From the NCBI GenBank assembly GCA_003508835.1, contig PUFA01000057.1:8134501-8198500 (forward strand): a stretch of 64,000 nt of DNA. Direction: 5' to 3'. Positions 1 through 12,100 of the stretch are shown piece after piece (the first letter of the stretch is position 1; each line of letters starts with the position of its first letter). The DNA comes from Eonycteris spelaea. Its lineage: Eukaryota > Chordata > Mammalia > Chiroptera > Pteropodidae. A program made the translations under genes and the position numbers. Below the pieces are notes generated by a model that was not told where the DNA came from, made no database searches, and saw only the letters and a program-made list of their open reading frames with translations.

Positions 1-625
1 TCCTTGTGATAATAGTTATTCTAACAAGTACAAGGTGATATCGCAGCGTGGTTTTGATTTGCATTTCCCTAATAACTAGTGATGTTGAAAATTTTTACAT
101 ATGTCTGTTGGCAATTTGTATGTCTTCCTTGGAAAAACGTCTATTCAGGTCCTCTGTTCCTTCTTTAATTGGACTGTTTGTATTTTTGTTGCTGTTGAGT
201 TGTGTGGGTTGTTTTTTTTTTTTTTTTTATCCCCTTATTAGGAGTGTCCTTTGCAAATATCTTCACCCTTTAGGTTGGTTACCTTTTTGTTTTGTTGATG
301 GTTTCTTTTGCCTTGCAGAAGCAGTTTGATGTAGTCCTACTCATTTATTTTTGCTTTTGTTTCCTTTGCCTTTGGGGTCAAGTTCACAAAAACATGCCTG
401 AAACTGAGGTCGGTAAGCTTAGTGCCTATGTTTTCTTATTTCATTATTTTAAGTCTTTTATTATTTTAAGTATTTTATTATTTCAAGTCTTGCAGTCAAG
501 TTTTCATTCCATTTTGAGTTAATTTTTGAGTTAGTTTTTGCAACTATCATTTCACAATATATATAATAATGAATAATTACGTTGTATACCTGAAATTGTT
601 ATATCATTTGTCTCAAAATTTTTCC
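1..625 (-). mobile_element. Antisense L1 fragment, then a short L1 3' tail
   Basis: From 1 to about 500 the plus strand matches the familiar reverse complement of the L1 ORF2 end and 3' region (TTGATTTGCATTTCCCTAAT near 56, then CAGGTCCTCTGTTCC). Bases 575-625 read like the sense tail of another L1. Frames are broken throughout. Confidence 0.65.
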
Positions 626-3040
626 CATCTTTATTGAAATATAAAATTAGTTGTTCGTATTTACACTGTATAATTCAATAAGTTTTTTTCAATTATAGTT
701 GGCATATAATATACCAGTTTCAGTTGTACAGCTGAGTGATCAGAGATCCACATATTCGCAAAGCGATCACCCCACTAAATCTAGTACCCCTTTTTCCGCT
801 TACATATTTATTCCATCATTAACCATTTCCCCATGCTACTCTATATCTCCATGTCTATTCTGCAACTATCCCTTTGTACCTCTTAATCCCTTTGCTTTTT
901 TTCCCATCCCCCAACAGATAGTCTCTGTATCTGTGTATCTATGAGTTTATTATTGCTTTTGTTGTTATTGTTAGTTTGTTCTTTAGATTCCACATTTACG
1001 TGAAAACATTCGGTATTTGTCTTTCTCTATCCAGCCCATTTCATTCAGCACAATACCCTCTAGGTCCGTCAAATGAGTATCTCTTTCCATTCCATACCTT
1101 TTAGTCTGTATATGTCTTTTAATCTGAAGTGAGTCTCTAGTGGGCAGCATATGTAGGGGTCTTGTTTTCTTATGCATTCAGCCACTCTATCTTTTGGTTG
1201 GACCACTTAATTCTTTTCCATTTGAGGTACTTGATTGAAATGGAATTATTATCATTCTTTATTCATGTTTTTGATATATGTTTTTTTCTTCTTAAAGAAG
1301 TCCCTCCAACATTTCCTGTAATACTGGCTTGGTGTTGATAAATTGCTATAGCTTATTTTTGTCTGGGAAGCTCTTTATTTGTCCTTTGACTCTAATGATA
1401 GCTTTGCTGGATAAATTATTCTTGGTTGTAGATCCTGGGTTTTCATCACGTTGAATATTTTGTGCCAAGCCCTTCTGTCCTGCAAAGTTTCTTTTGAGAA
1501 ATCAGCTGCCAGTCTTATGGGTGCTCCCTTGTAGGTAACTGCTTTGCTTGTGCTGCTTTTAAGATTCTCTTTTTATTTAAACTCTGGCATTTTAATAATG
1601 ATGTGTCTTGGTGTGGGCTTGTGTTCCTCTTTCTTGGGACTCTCTGAGCTTCCTTGGGTTGTGTGTCTATTTCCTTCATCAGGCTAGAGAAGTTTTCCAT
1701 CATTATTTCTTCAGATAGCTTTTCGATTTCTTGTTCTACCTCTTCTCCTTCAGGTAGCCCTGTGACATGGATGTGTTTTTACATTCAATTTTGTCCCATA
1801 GGCTCTTTAATTATTATTATAGTCTTGGCTCCTTTTTTCTTGCCATTCTGAATGAGTGAGTGACCTTGGTTTTCCCATCCCCTATATTGGTGGTTCCATC
1901 CTCTTCTTTATCACTGTTGATTCCCTCTAATATACTCTTCACCTCAGATAATATGTTCATTTCTGACTGGTTCCCTTTTATAATTTCCATTTCCATTTTT
2001 ATGTTTTTTTTTTTTATCTCTTTAAAGCTGTAACTGAATTCATCTGTACTTCCCTGAAGTTCATTGAGCATCTTTATAACCAGTGTTTTGAACTCTGCAT
2101 CTGTTAGATTTCTTGACTCCATTATTCATGGATCTCTGTCCTCTTCTCTCATATGGTTTCTGCTTCTTTGTCCACCCATTTTGGCTGCTTTTCTGTGTCT
2201 GTTTCTATGTACTAAGCAAAGCTCCTAACTCTCCTGGTCTTATTAGTGTGACTTTGTTTAGTAGGTGTCCAGTGGTACCGTCCTGAGGGGTTCAGCTGCA
2301 AGCCAAGTTTAGCTCGAGGCTGTGCCCCTCTGGGGCCACCTGTTAAGATGCAGCAAGCAGTCCACAGATGCTGTGCTTATAGTTGCCTCAGGTGGCCACG
2401 CCAGAAACCGGGGCCAGCTGCCACCAGTGAGTCTTCGCACTGTTCAGCAAGGAGCACCGGACTCTCCTGAGGATACACCTGGATGTGGGTGGGGCTCACA
2501 CGAGTTGGGGGAGGGGGAGTCAGGGAATTCTCTTGGTGGAGCGACATCTTGTTATCTAGTTGGATGACATCTCAGCTATGGTGGTACTGAGTCTGCACCC
2601 TAGGAGGGGGAAGGTCTCAACAAGGGAATAATGGATACTGACAGCACTTCTGTCTGGAAGAGATCCTTGCCTCTGGCCCTCACTCTGACAACTCAGTGTC
2701 CCCTTGTAAGTCCCTGGTGCTCCCCATGCAGCCCACCCAGCACTGGTGTTCAGAATGAGCAGGTTTTCACTGCGAAAGGCCACTCGTGGACACAGCCCCT
2801 TTAATAGGTGTCTGTAGCAGCCGCTGCTGCAGCCTCTATCCCACTTGGGACCAGGCAGCCTCGTGTCCTCACCCCATTCTACCTCTTCCCATTGCAGGGC
2901 CATTTATTTGTCTCCCTAGTTGTAAGACTTCTTCATTTAGATCCTAGGCAACTTTCTTTGATGTTTGCTCTGTTTCTGTCACAACTTTGATTTGGTTGTG
3001 AGAGGGATGAACCAAGCCTCTGTCATCTACGCCATTTTTT
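626..3040 (-). mobile_element. Internally deleted L1 (HAL1-like), 5' UTR + ORF1 + start of ORF2 + 3' UTR, copy 1
   Basis: Read on the minus strand: GC-rich 5' UTR (about 3040-2123); ORF1 start with the coiled-coil N-terminus (MESRNLTDAEFKTLVIKMLN, 2122 down to about 1817); ORF1 C-terminal part (KEAQRVPRKRN near 1650); about 200 bp of the ORF2 endonuclease start (1250-1075); then directly the L1 3' UTR (about 1060-626). Most of ORF2 is absent. ORF1 is broken by frameshifts. It shares its deletion junction with the copy at 33.6-35.9 kb. Confidence 0.75.
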
Positions 3041-4016
3041 TCCAGTTATGTTTTAATTTTAAAGTTATTCATCTTAACATGTAATTATTTTAACATAAAT
3101 GTTTTAAATTTTTAAATATGAATAGACATAACCCACATAAATAGAAGTTTTTTGGGGTCTTCAGTAATTTTCAATGTAAAGAGGTTCTGAAACCAAAATG
3201 AGAACTTGTGAGCTAAAGAAATGCATTATGCCTGTCGGGCATTGGCAAGAGTCCCAAAGAAGAATTTGACTGTATGTGCAAGAGGAAGAGTTGAAGGTCG
3301 CTTGTTTTGAGCCTGGCAAAATAATGGTTCTATTCATTGGATAGGAAAGTGAGAGGGAAGAACTCTGTAGATGGAAGTAGAGATGTATTTTAAGAAATGC
3401 TGATTCAGGAGTGTTGTGACTGAATATGCTGGTGAGGCAGCAGCACCAGATTCAGATCTGGCTTCCTCTGAGAATACAGAATTGAAAGGATAGGACTGGG
3501 GACACTGGGGAAGGGAGGAGGTGGGAATGTAGAATAGTGGGAGCAAAACCCTAGTTGGGGAGAGCCCACATCTGAAGGGTGGAATAAAGGAGAAAGGAGG
3601 AATTGTCAGGGAAAGAAAGCCCAGAGACAGGTTGGGAAAACCCCTGTCAGTTGCTGCAGTGTGCAGTGGGCTGGTTGTATCTGCTGTCTGGTGATTTATA
3701 TGCCTAGTTGGTCCCTACCTCCGTTAACAATTTATTATCATTTAGAAAATGGAAGGGTTGGATGTATATTAACTATGAAGTAATTTTTTAAAAAAGCAGT
3801 TAATTGCAAAATGTATGGATATCTTTATAGTTGCTATGACAGCTCATTATGGCCATTAGGTAGTTTAAACCATCTTTCTTGGCCCAAAAGTTGGTTTTCC
3901 AGTTGTGGATTTAGCATGTTTTCATTTCCTTGTGCATATTATTTTTAGTTTTAGTGGGCTTATTTGAACTGATTTTGTAAATAGTGCTTACTATTGACAT
4001 TTCTCATTTCTTTCAG

Positions 4017-6097
4017 TAACTTGGATCCACTTACGGAAACTGTATCCTTTTTTAAAAAAAGTTACATGAAGGCTTATTAAGAAAATGGAGGAACAGAAGG
4101 AAAAAATAAGTACTGAAAAACTTTAAAATTTGTAGGTCAGGAAATATCATAAGCAACAATAAAAGAAATTAAAAAGAAAAAAAACAAAACTAGGAACAAG
4201 ATTTGTCTTAAATCTGCCTGGCAAGCTGCTAATATAATGACCCCATAAATCTATAAAAAAACTCCCCTGCCCAGCTTGCCCCTCAGTAGTATGGCTATAC
4301 ATAACAGAAAGTAGTGACTTCAGCAAGACTGGTTATTTCTGTCTGACGTGAATGAAGTCTGGAGATGAAGAGCAGTTCAGGGCTGGTGGTGGTTCCATGA
4401 AGTCACCAGTGGTCAGGCTCTGCACCTGACCCATTCTACCATTCTCAGGGTGGCATTAGCCTTCCTGTCCCAGATGGCTGCCAAAGCAAATGGCATCACA
4501 TCCATGTTCCTGGCAGGAGGATCAACAGAAGGGAAGGTGAGAGTGTCCTTAACCTTTCAAGGGTACCTTTGGGAAATACCATGCAGCCCTTCTGTATCTC
4601 ATTGGCCTGCATCTGCCTTGTGCTGTACTTATCTAGCTGTAACAGAGTCTGGGAATGTGCCTAACTTTAAATTGGGGCTTGTTACTAAAAGGAAGAGAGG
4701 ATTTTGGGTAACAATTAACATCTATCATGCTCCCCAATAAAAATATATGGGTAAAGATGAGTGAGGTTAGGATACTCTGGGTTATTTTATGTTGCACTAC
4801 CTCACAACCTCAGTGGCTTAAAACACAAGTTGGATTTCTGTGTTGTCATCCATGTCTACTGCAGGGTAGAAGGGTAATATTAACTGATAATTTAATAAAA
4901 GAGGGCAGATGGGAAGCTAATGAACATAGTAGGAGCTCAGTTTCACCAGTAAAAAGACATGCAAATTAAAACCAAAATGAGGTATGTTTTACCTGTCAAA
5001 TTATCAAGAATTTTAAAAAAATGATAAAACTTGGTGCTGATGAGGTGACAGGATCATTCTCATAAATTGCGAGTGACAGTATAAACTGCTATAGTCTTTC
5101 TGGAAGGCACTGGCAATGTAGTACTTAGTAGTAATTCCATTTCCTGGAACTGGAAAATAAACAATAGAGGCAGTTATGTCAGGGCTTGGCAAACTAAGGT
5201 CATGAGCCAAGTTGGCCCATTACCTGTTTTTGTTAAATAAAGTTTTACTGGGACAAGGCCATTCTGAGTAATTTACTGTTGTCTGTGGTTTTTGTCCATG
5301 GCTTTTACAGTTTGAGTAAGTTGCAACAGAGACCATGTGGACCACATAGCCTAGAATATTTACTATCTGGCCCTTTAGAGAAAATGTTAACCCCTACGTT
5401 ATGTCATTACAAAAATTGCAGAATTATATTAAAATTTTGGAATAACATTCATACATAACAATAAGGAAATAGCTAAATTATTCTGTATTCAGGAAGGATT
5501 TGAAAAAGTTTTTGAGAAACTGTAAATAACCCAGATGTTCGTTGTCAGAGACAGTATATTTAAATTGTGTTAACACAGTGTAATACTATACAGCAGTAAG
5601 AATTAACTGTAGATACAGGCAACAGGGCTACACATCAGAAACAAAGTAGAAAAAGCAAAAAATCTCCAAGTTTTCATTTGTATTTATAAAAAAATTATGA
5701 CTTATTAAAAGCCTTCCATGCTTAAAAAATAAGTAAAAGGGTTTTGAAGAATTTTGAATGACACAATTTTCCCTGTATATAGTAAGGGAAAATATTAGGA
5801 TGCAAATCAACTTAAATGGTGTGCTTTCAGTTACCCTTAAAATTTACAGTAAAAGTCTCATAATCAAGATGAATCCATATTTGAAAGTAACTTGCCACAT
5901 CCTAGTGGTTGATGAGTGGGCATCTGGGGTTCTCTGCTGGAGGAGAGATTGTTATGTGTGTTAGTGACTGGATGGAAGGAAGACTGGCTTGCCTGCTGTA
6001 TTAAGGGTTATATCTGAAGAGTATTCAAAGTAAAGCTTGTCCTTCATAGGAGAGTTCGAATTTACTGAACAGGTTTTCTAGGAACTTATATATATCA

Positions 6098-6138
<41 letters not shown>

Positions 6139-9100
6139 TTATGATGTTGATGTTCCTCATAGAATTGCATCAGCAAGCTTAAAATAAGAAATGTAGGAAT
6201 GAGTATGTATCAGTGAGGTTACGAGGGTTGAAGACTTAAGTAGTGAGCAGATTATTCAGGCATTCACTCTTAAGTCAGCTTTTATTTGCATTACTAGAAA
6301 TACAGAATTTGAATCAGTGGAAAGGAAAACTGGGTAATTCTTAAGTTGTCTCTGGAAGTAAAGTTATTTTCACAGTCTCATAGCTGACACTGAAGTAAGA
6401 AGTAGTCATTAATTTTTCAGTGCAATTATAGAAAAATAAACGTTGAACATCTACTATGTTCCAGGCACCAGGGATAGAGCAAACATTACTCATGGTCTAA
6501 GGGGAGACAGTAAACACATAAGAATAGCAGGTGATGGTAAGTGCTATGCAGAGACTTAGGTACAGTGTGATCAGTAGGGAGACAGATTACAGATCTATCT
6601 GGTTCTCTGCTTTCTATTAGATGGTACGTTCTCCATTTACATTTGAGGTTGTATGTTCAGGCAATTCTGAAATTAAGACCACCTAAATATTTCACCTAAT
6701 GATATGATTATAGGAATTATATAGAGCTGGGATATATAGATCTTTTTTTAACAATATACTTTTTAAAGGAAACTCTTCAAAATATCCCTTTTATTAAGGA
6801 CTTGTTACTGTACAGCATTTTCACATTCCTTAACAAGACTCTAGTATGGGATTCCTTTTTATTTACAGTACCTTGCCCACTGGCCAGAGTATTTCATCGT
6901 TGCAGAGGCTCCTGGTGGAGAGTTGATGGGTTATAGTAAGTATAATACCACTAGTAATTTTTTGGGTAGGTAGTTCATATTTTAATACAGCTTTCAACTG
7001 ATTTAATGTAGAAAGTATAATCATGATGCCTATAATTTTATCTCCTTTTAAACCACTGAATGAATCACTTTATATTTTTTAAAAATACATATTCTAGTTC
7101 TGTGTTTGAAATCAGTTGTTTTTAGTATATCATTTCTTTTAAAAACCTTTCTAATTCTGCTTTTACAGCTAGATTTAGCATGACATTTACAAGTGAACTT
7201 CAAATAAAAGCACTAATAACCATTAGGTAGATGAATTTAAGTAGGATTTAAAAATTAAAACTTTGTCATTAGTTTCCTTTATAATAAAAATGTACCAAAC
7301 AGTAATTCTATATTTATGTGTAAACCCATGTGTTTACTAATGAATGCAATCTTTTTTGGCAGTTATGGGTAAAGCAGAAGGCTCAGTCGCTAGGGAAGAA
7401 TGGCATGGGCATGTCACAGCTCTGTCTGTTGCCCCAGAATTTCGACGCCTTGGTTTGGCTGCTAAACTTATGGAGTTATTAGAGGAGATTTCAGAAAGGT
7501 GAGATCCTGATTTTCAAATAATAATTTTTGAGCCCTAATCATTTCATTTTTCAGTGAACACATATTTTTTCCCCTTCAGACTGAATATCTATTGCACATT
7601 ACTGTTTATAGGAATTTCATTTTTAGCCTCCAGTAGTCCTCACAATTCTGTCATATATTCAGAGTGGTATTATTGTCCCTATTTTGCCATTGAGGAAAAT
7701 AGGCTTGACCAAAGATCTGCCAGAGGCTTATAAGTTGGGTAACTGGTAGAATCAGAGATAGCCCTCGAGGTTTCTTTTAGCATTCTTGCCATTATGGCAG
7801 GTGTTCTCAAATTCTCTGCATCTTAATAAGCAGTTATGCTCGAACTGCTTAATATGTGACCTCACAACCTAGTAGTTATTTGGAAAAAATAAATGAAAAA
7901 AAATATTTTTATTTCATTGTAAAATAACTGTGGTTACCTGCTAAGTGAGATGTTTGCACTTCTTGGACACTGCATGATTTCTCAAACCTTGGAAACAGAT
8001 TCAACACAACTACCTGCTTTCCTGTTTCAAATTGATTTTCATGTGGCATTTTTTTTTTTTTTTTAAATTACAGAAACTGCCCCAAACTTGGCTTCAAAAG
8101 ATACTATGTCATCAAAAGGAATGTAACATGATGTAATACTGCAGTTGTGAACTACATCAAACTAGTAGTTTGCTAGTGCCTGATATTAAGATTAGTGTTT
8201 TCCCTGAATATTTGAAATATCCTGCAGCACCTCTATGAGTTTTGTGCATGCTGGGGTACCTTGGAGCAGTTTTGGGAACTGCCAACACTATGGCTTTTTT
8301 TTTTTTTTTTTTAAAAGACCTGTTGTATATCTCAAACATCCTCATTATGTGAGTTGAAAGTAACATGGTAATTTAAAGAGAGGACAACCTCCTGCTAGCC
8401 CATTCTAGAAGAGATAAGAGATGTGTGTTTAAATTTAACCAGTTGTGAAGCTGCCATTTTTTTCCTCTACTCTAAATGCCTAGAAATATATAGGAAAGGG
8501 AATAGCTGCTGAGATGGGCTTGTGAGGCTTTCTACTTAAAGGTAAGTGTTAAAGAACTTGAGCTCATTCATAGAAGAGAGGAAACAGTATTAGCTGAAAA
8601 AGAAATCAACTTTAGTCCTTAAGAATTTGAAAGATTCTCCCTAGATTGAACGAGGAAGAGGAGAAAATTTTTAGCAAGATTATAGTTTATACATTTTTGT
8701 TAATGTATATATGTTGAAAAAAAGCATTTCGTGGGGAATTCAGAAATAGGTTCTAATTAGTTATGACCTTGCACATATGATTTAATGTGTTTATGGGACA
8801 GGTTCTTTATCTCTTAAAGTAGAAAACCACTCAATTTTTAAACCTTCCCTTCCAATATTTAAACCTTCATTATTTTAGAATAGTTGCTTAAGATTTAAGT
8901 GATCTTTATTTGTATGGATATGTGTATATCTATATCCATACATACATACATGTATTTTTAAATGTATACATTAAAAATAGAAACAGTATGCAATTTCCAA
9001 ACAAGTAGAGGAAAAACTGCAATGATAAAAATCACTTCAATAAAAGAGAGAAAAAGGAAATCTGAGGGACAAAACAAAAAGCATGAAATAAGACGGTTGC

Positions 9101-12100
9101 CATGAATCCAAATATTAACAGTAATTACAATAGTAAATGTTAGTGGACTAATGACTCTAGTTAAAAAACAAAAGACTTGAGGACATTATGTTAAGTGGAA
9201 TAAGCCAGTCACAGAAGGACAAATACTACATGATTCTACTTCCATGAGATATCTAAAATAGTTAAATTCATAGAATCAAAATGTGGAATGAATAGTGGTA
9301 GCCAGGGGCTGGGGAGAGGGAAGTAGAGAGTTACTAATAAGCAGGCATAAAGTCTTAGTTATGCCAGATGAATAAGCTCTAGGGTCCGTTGTACAGCATT
9401 GTCTACAGTCAACAGTAGACGTATTGCACATTTAAAATTTATTAAGAGGGAATATCTCATGTTAAGTGTTCCTATGACATTAAATTGAAAATTAAAAAAA
9501 GACTGTCAGAACTGTTTATAGGAAGTATGTAAAGATTAAAGATAAAGATTGAAAGTAAAGAAAATTTTAGTTATGCAGATTATTACCAAAAGACAGTTGG
9601 TACACTTAAATTAACAAGTTACATTATAGTTCAATAACTACCAAAGTAAAAAAGTCACTGAATAGTGATAAAAGATTTAATCTATCAAGAAAATGTAATA
9701 ATAAAAAATTTATGTATCTAGTGATATAGATTCAAAGTAAAAAATGCAAGACTTAGTTGGCAAAACTATGAGAAACAAATTATCATTATAATGGGAGATT
9801 TGAACATGCTTATTGTTAAAACAGTTAGACAGATTGATTAAGGGTATAGAACAGGGCTCGACAAACTTTTGCTGGGCCAAACAGTAAATGTTTAGGCTTT
9901 GTGGGCTACCTAAGGGTCTCTAACGCATATTGTTTTCTCTTTTTTCAACAACTTTTCAAAATTGTAAAAAAAAAAAAAAGTTCTTAGTTTGAGAGCAGTA
10001 CAAAAATAGGTTGTGAGCTGACCCCAGCCTTAATGAATTTCAATCAGTAGGCAAAAATCTTTCCGTAAAAAGAAAACTATGGTTTCTCTGGCAAATTTCA
10101 CTAACTATTTAAGAAGTAATGACTGTAAGTTCAATTTTACATAAAAAGAGGGAACATTCTTCTCTAATTAAGGCTAGGATAACCTTGATAACAAAATCTG
10201 ACAAGAATATTAGAAAGGAAAATTCAAGGAAAATTTTATTATAGATGCAAAAATGCCAGAAAAATCTTAGCAAAATAGATCTAGCAATTCATAAAAAGGA
10301 TGGTATACTAGGGGAGGTTGGTTTGTTAGAAATTCTGTAAATATATTCCACAGTAACAGATTAAAGGAGAACATTTCTTAGTAAGTGCAGAAAATGCACT
10401 TGATAAAAAAACTGTTAGCAAACTAGGGAACAGAAGAAATTCCTTGACCTGAAAATAGAATATCCACAAAAAACCTGTAGTAAATATTGGTGGTGATGCA
10501 CTGAATGCTTTTCCTTGAAATCGGAGGCAAGGATGCCTACAGTCAGCCTTCTTCACTAATTTATTGGAAATACTAGACAGCACATAAAACAAGAAGAATA
10601 AAAGGATTGAGAAGAAACAAAACATTTTGCACAGATAAGATTGTACAAATAAACCCACAAGTATCTACAAATGTTTAGAAGAAAAGTTAAGCAAAGTTCT
10701 TGGATATACAACTGGTATAAAATTCAATGGTATTTCTATACAAATAAAATTTAGAAAAAGATGCCATTGGCAGTGGCATCAAAATACATTAAACCCAAAA
10801 ATAATAATAATAATAAGCCCTTAGGGAAAAATCTAACAAAAAATTGTGCAAGCCTTCTAAAGTTTATAAAACTGAGAGACATGAAGGTGACCTAAGTGGA
10901 AAGATAAACTACCTCTTGTGGCTTAGAGGACTTGATATAGTAAACTGGTAACTGGTCCACACAGCCAATGTAATTGCAATCAAAATCTCAAGTATTTTTT
11001 GTGGGACTTAAGTTGATTCTGAAACTTATAGGGGAATGGAAAGAAACAGAGAGACAATATGTTTCTGAAAAACAAAAAAAAATGGGTGGATTTGCTCCTC
11101 CAGATTTCAAGCTGTAATAATGAGTAAAACTGTGTGTTAGGATTGGTGTAGTTGTCTAGGCTAGTGGAACTGAATTTGAGAAATAGACCAAAGAATACAT
11201 GGATTTCTACATTCTCAGAGGATACAATTGCAGATCCATGGTGAAAGGGTTTACTTCATAAAGGTGGGGGCACAACTGAATATGCATACGGAAAGAAATA
11301 TTCCCTAGATTACTATATATACAAATCAATTCCAGATTTATTAAAAACCTGGATGTGAAAAGCAAATTAAAAAAAGCCATTTTAAGATAATGTGAGTGTC
11401 TCAGCTCAGGGTAGAAAAGAACTTCTGAAATAAGATACGAATAGTACTGACTGTAAAGGAAAGGTTCATATATTCAAATTCATTGAAGTCAAGTAACTTG
11501 GTTCATTAAAAGATACATAAATGTAATAACAAGACAAGCTACAAAATGGAAAAAGATATACATAGAGAACTATAGCTATGGAGAGAAAAGGACTACAGAA
11601 CAAGAAATCTAAATAGCCAACAAAATATTCAGTCTTGTTAGTAATCCAAAGTGCCAGTTAATACCCTGAGATACCATTATACCATAGAATTTTTAAAAAT
11701 AGAATTGTCTGACGCACTAAGTCCTGGTACTGTGGGAATGGAGTCTTATCCGCTTCTGTGGGAGTATAGAGAAAGCAGGCTGAGAAATAGACATTATCTA
11801 ATAAAGTTGAAGATGTGCATACTCCCATAAGCCACTGATGACACATCTAGTGATAGACTTTAGATATTGTACTATGAGACACAAGACAAAAATATTATCA
11901 GCAGTTTGTAAAAGTAAAAACTGGAAATGTTTATCTGTAGGATCACAGACAATTTGTAATATAGTTGTCCAGTAGAATGCTGAGCACAATGAAGAACAAG
12001 CTCCAGGTACTCCAAGACTGACTTGTATAATACTGAGGCAAATCACTAAAGTATATATAAAGTGAAAAAAATATATAAAGTATGTTTCCATTTATATAAG

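Larger units (their letters stand above)
4042..6844 (+). other. NAA20: U12-type (minor spliceosome) GT-AG intron of NAA20
   Basis: The donor reads GTATCCTTTT from 4042, matching the U12 consensus RTATCCTTT. The acceptor region has TTCCTTAAC at 6826-6834, the U12 branch consensus, about 11 nt before the AG at 6843-6844. There is no long pyrimidine tract, as usual for this class. Confidence 0.85.

Noticed and set aside
1..4016. Search for NAA20 exon 1
   Set aside because: No CpG-rich stretch or sequence encoding residues 1-18 is found; the window starts inside intron 1.
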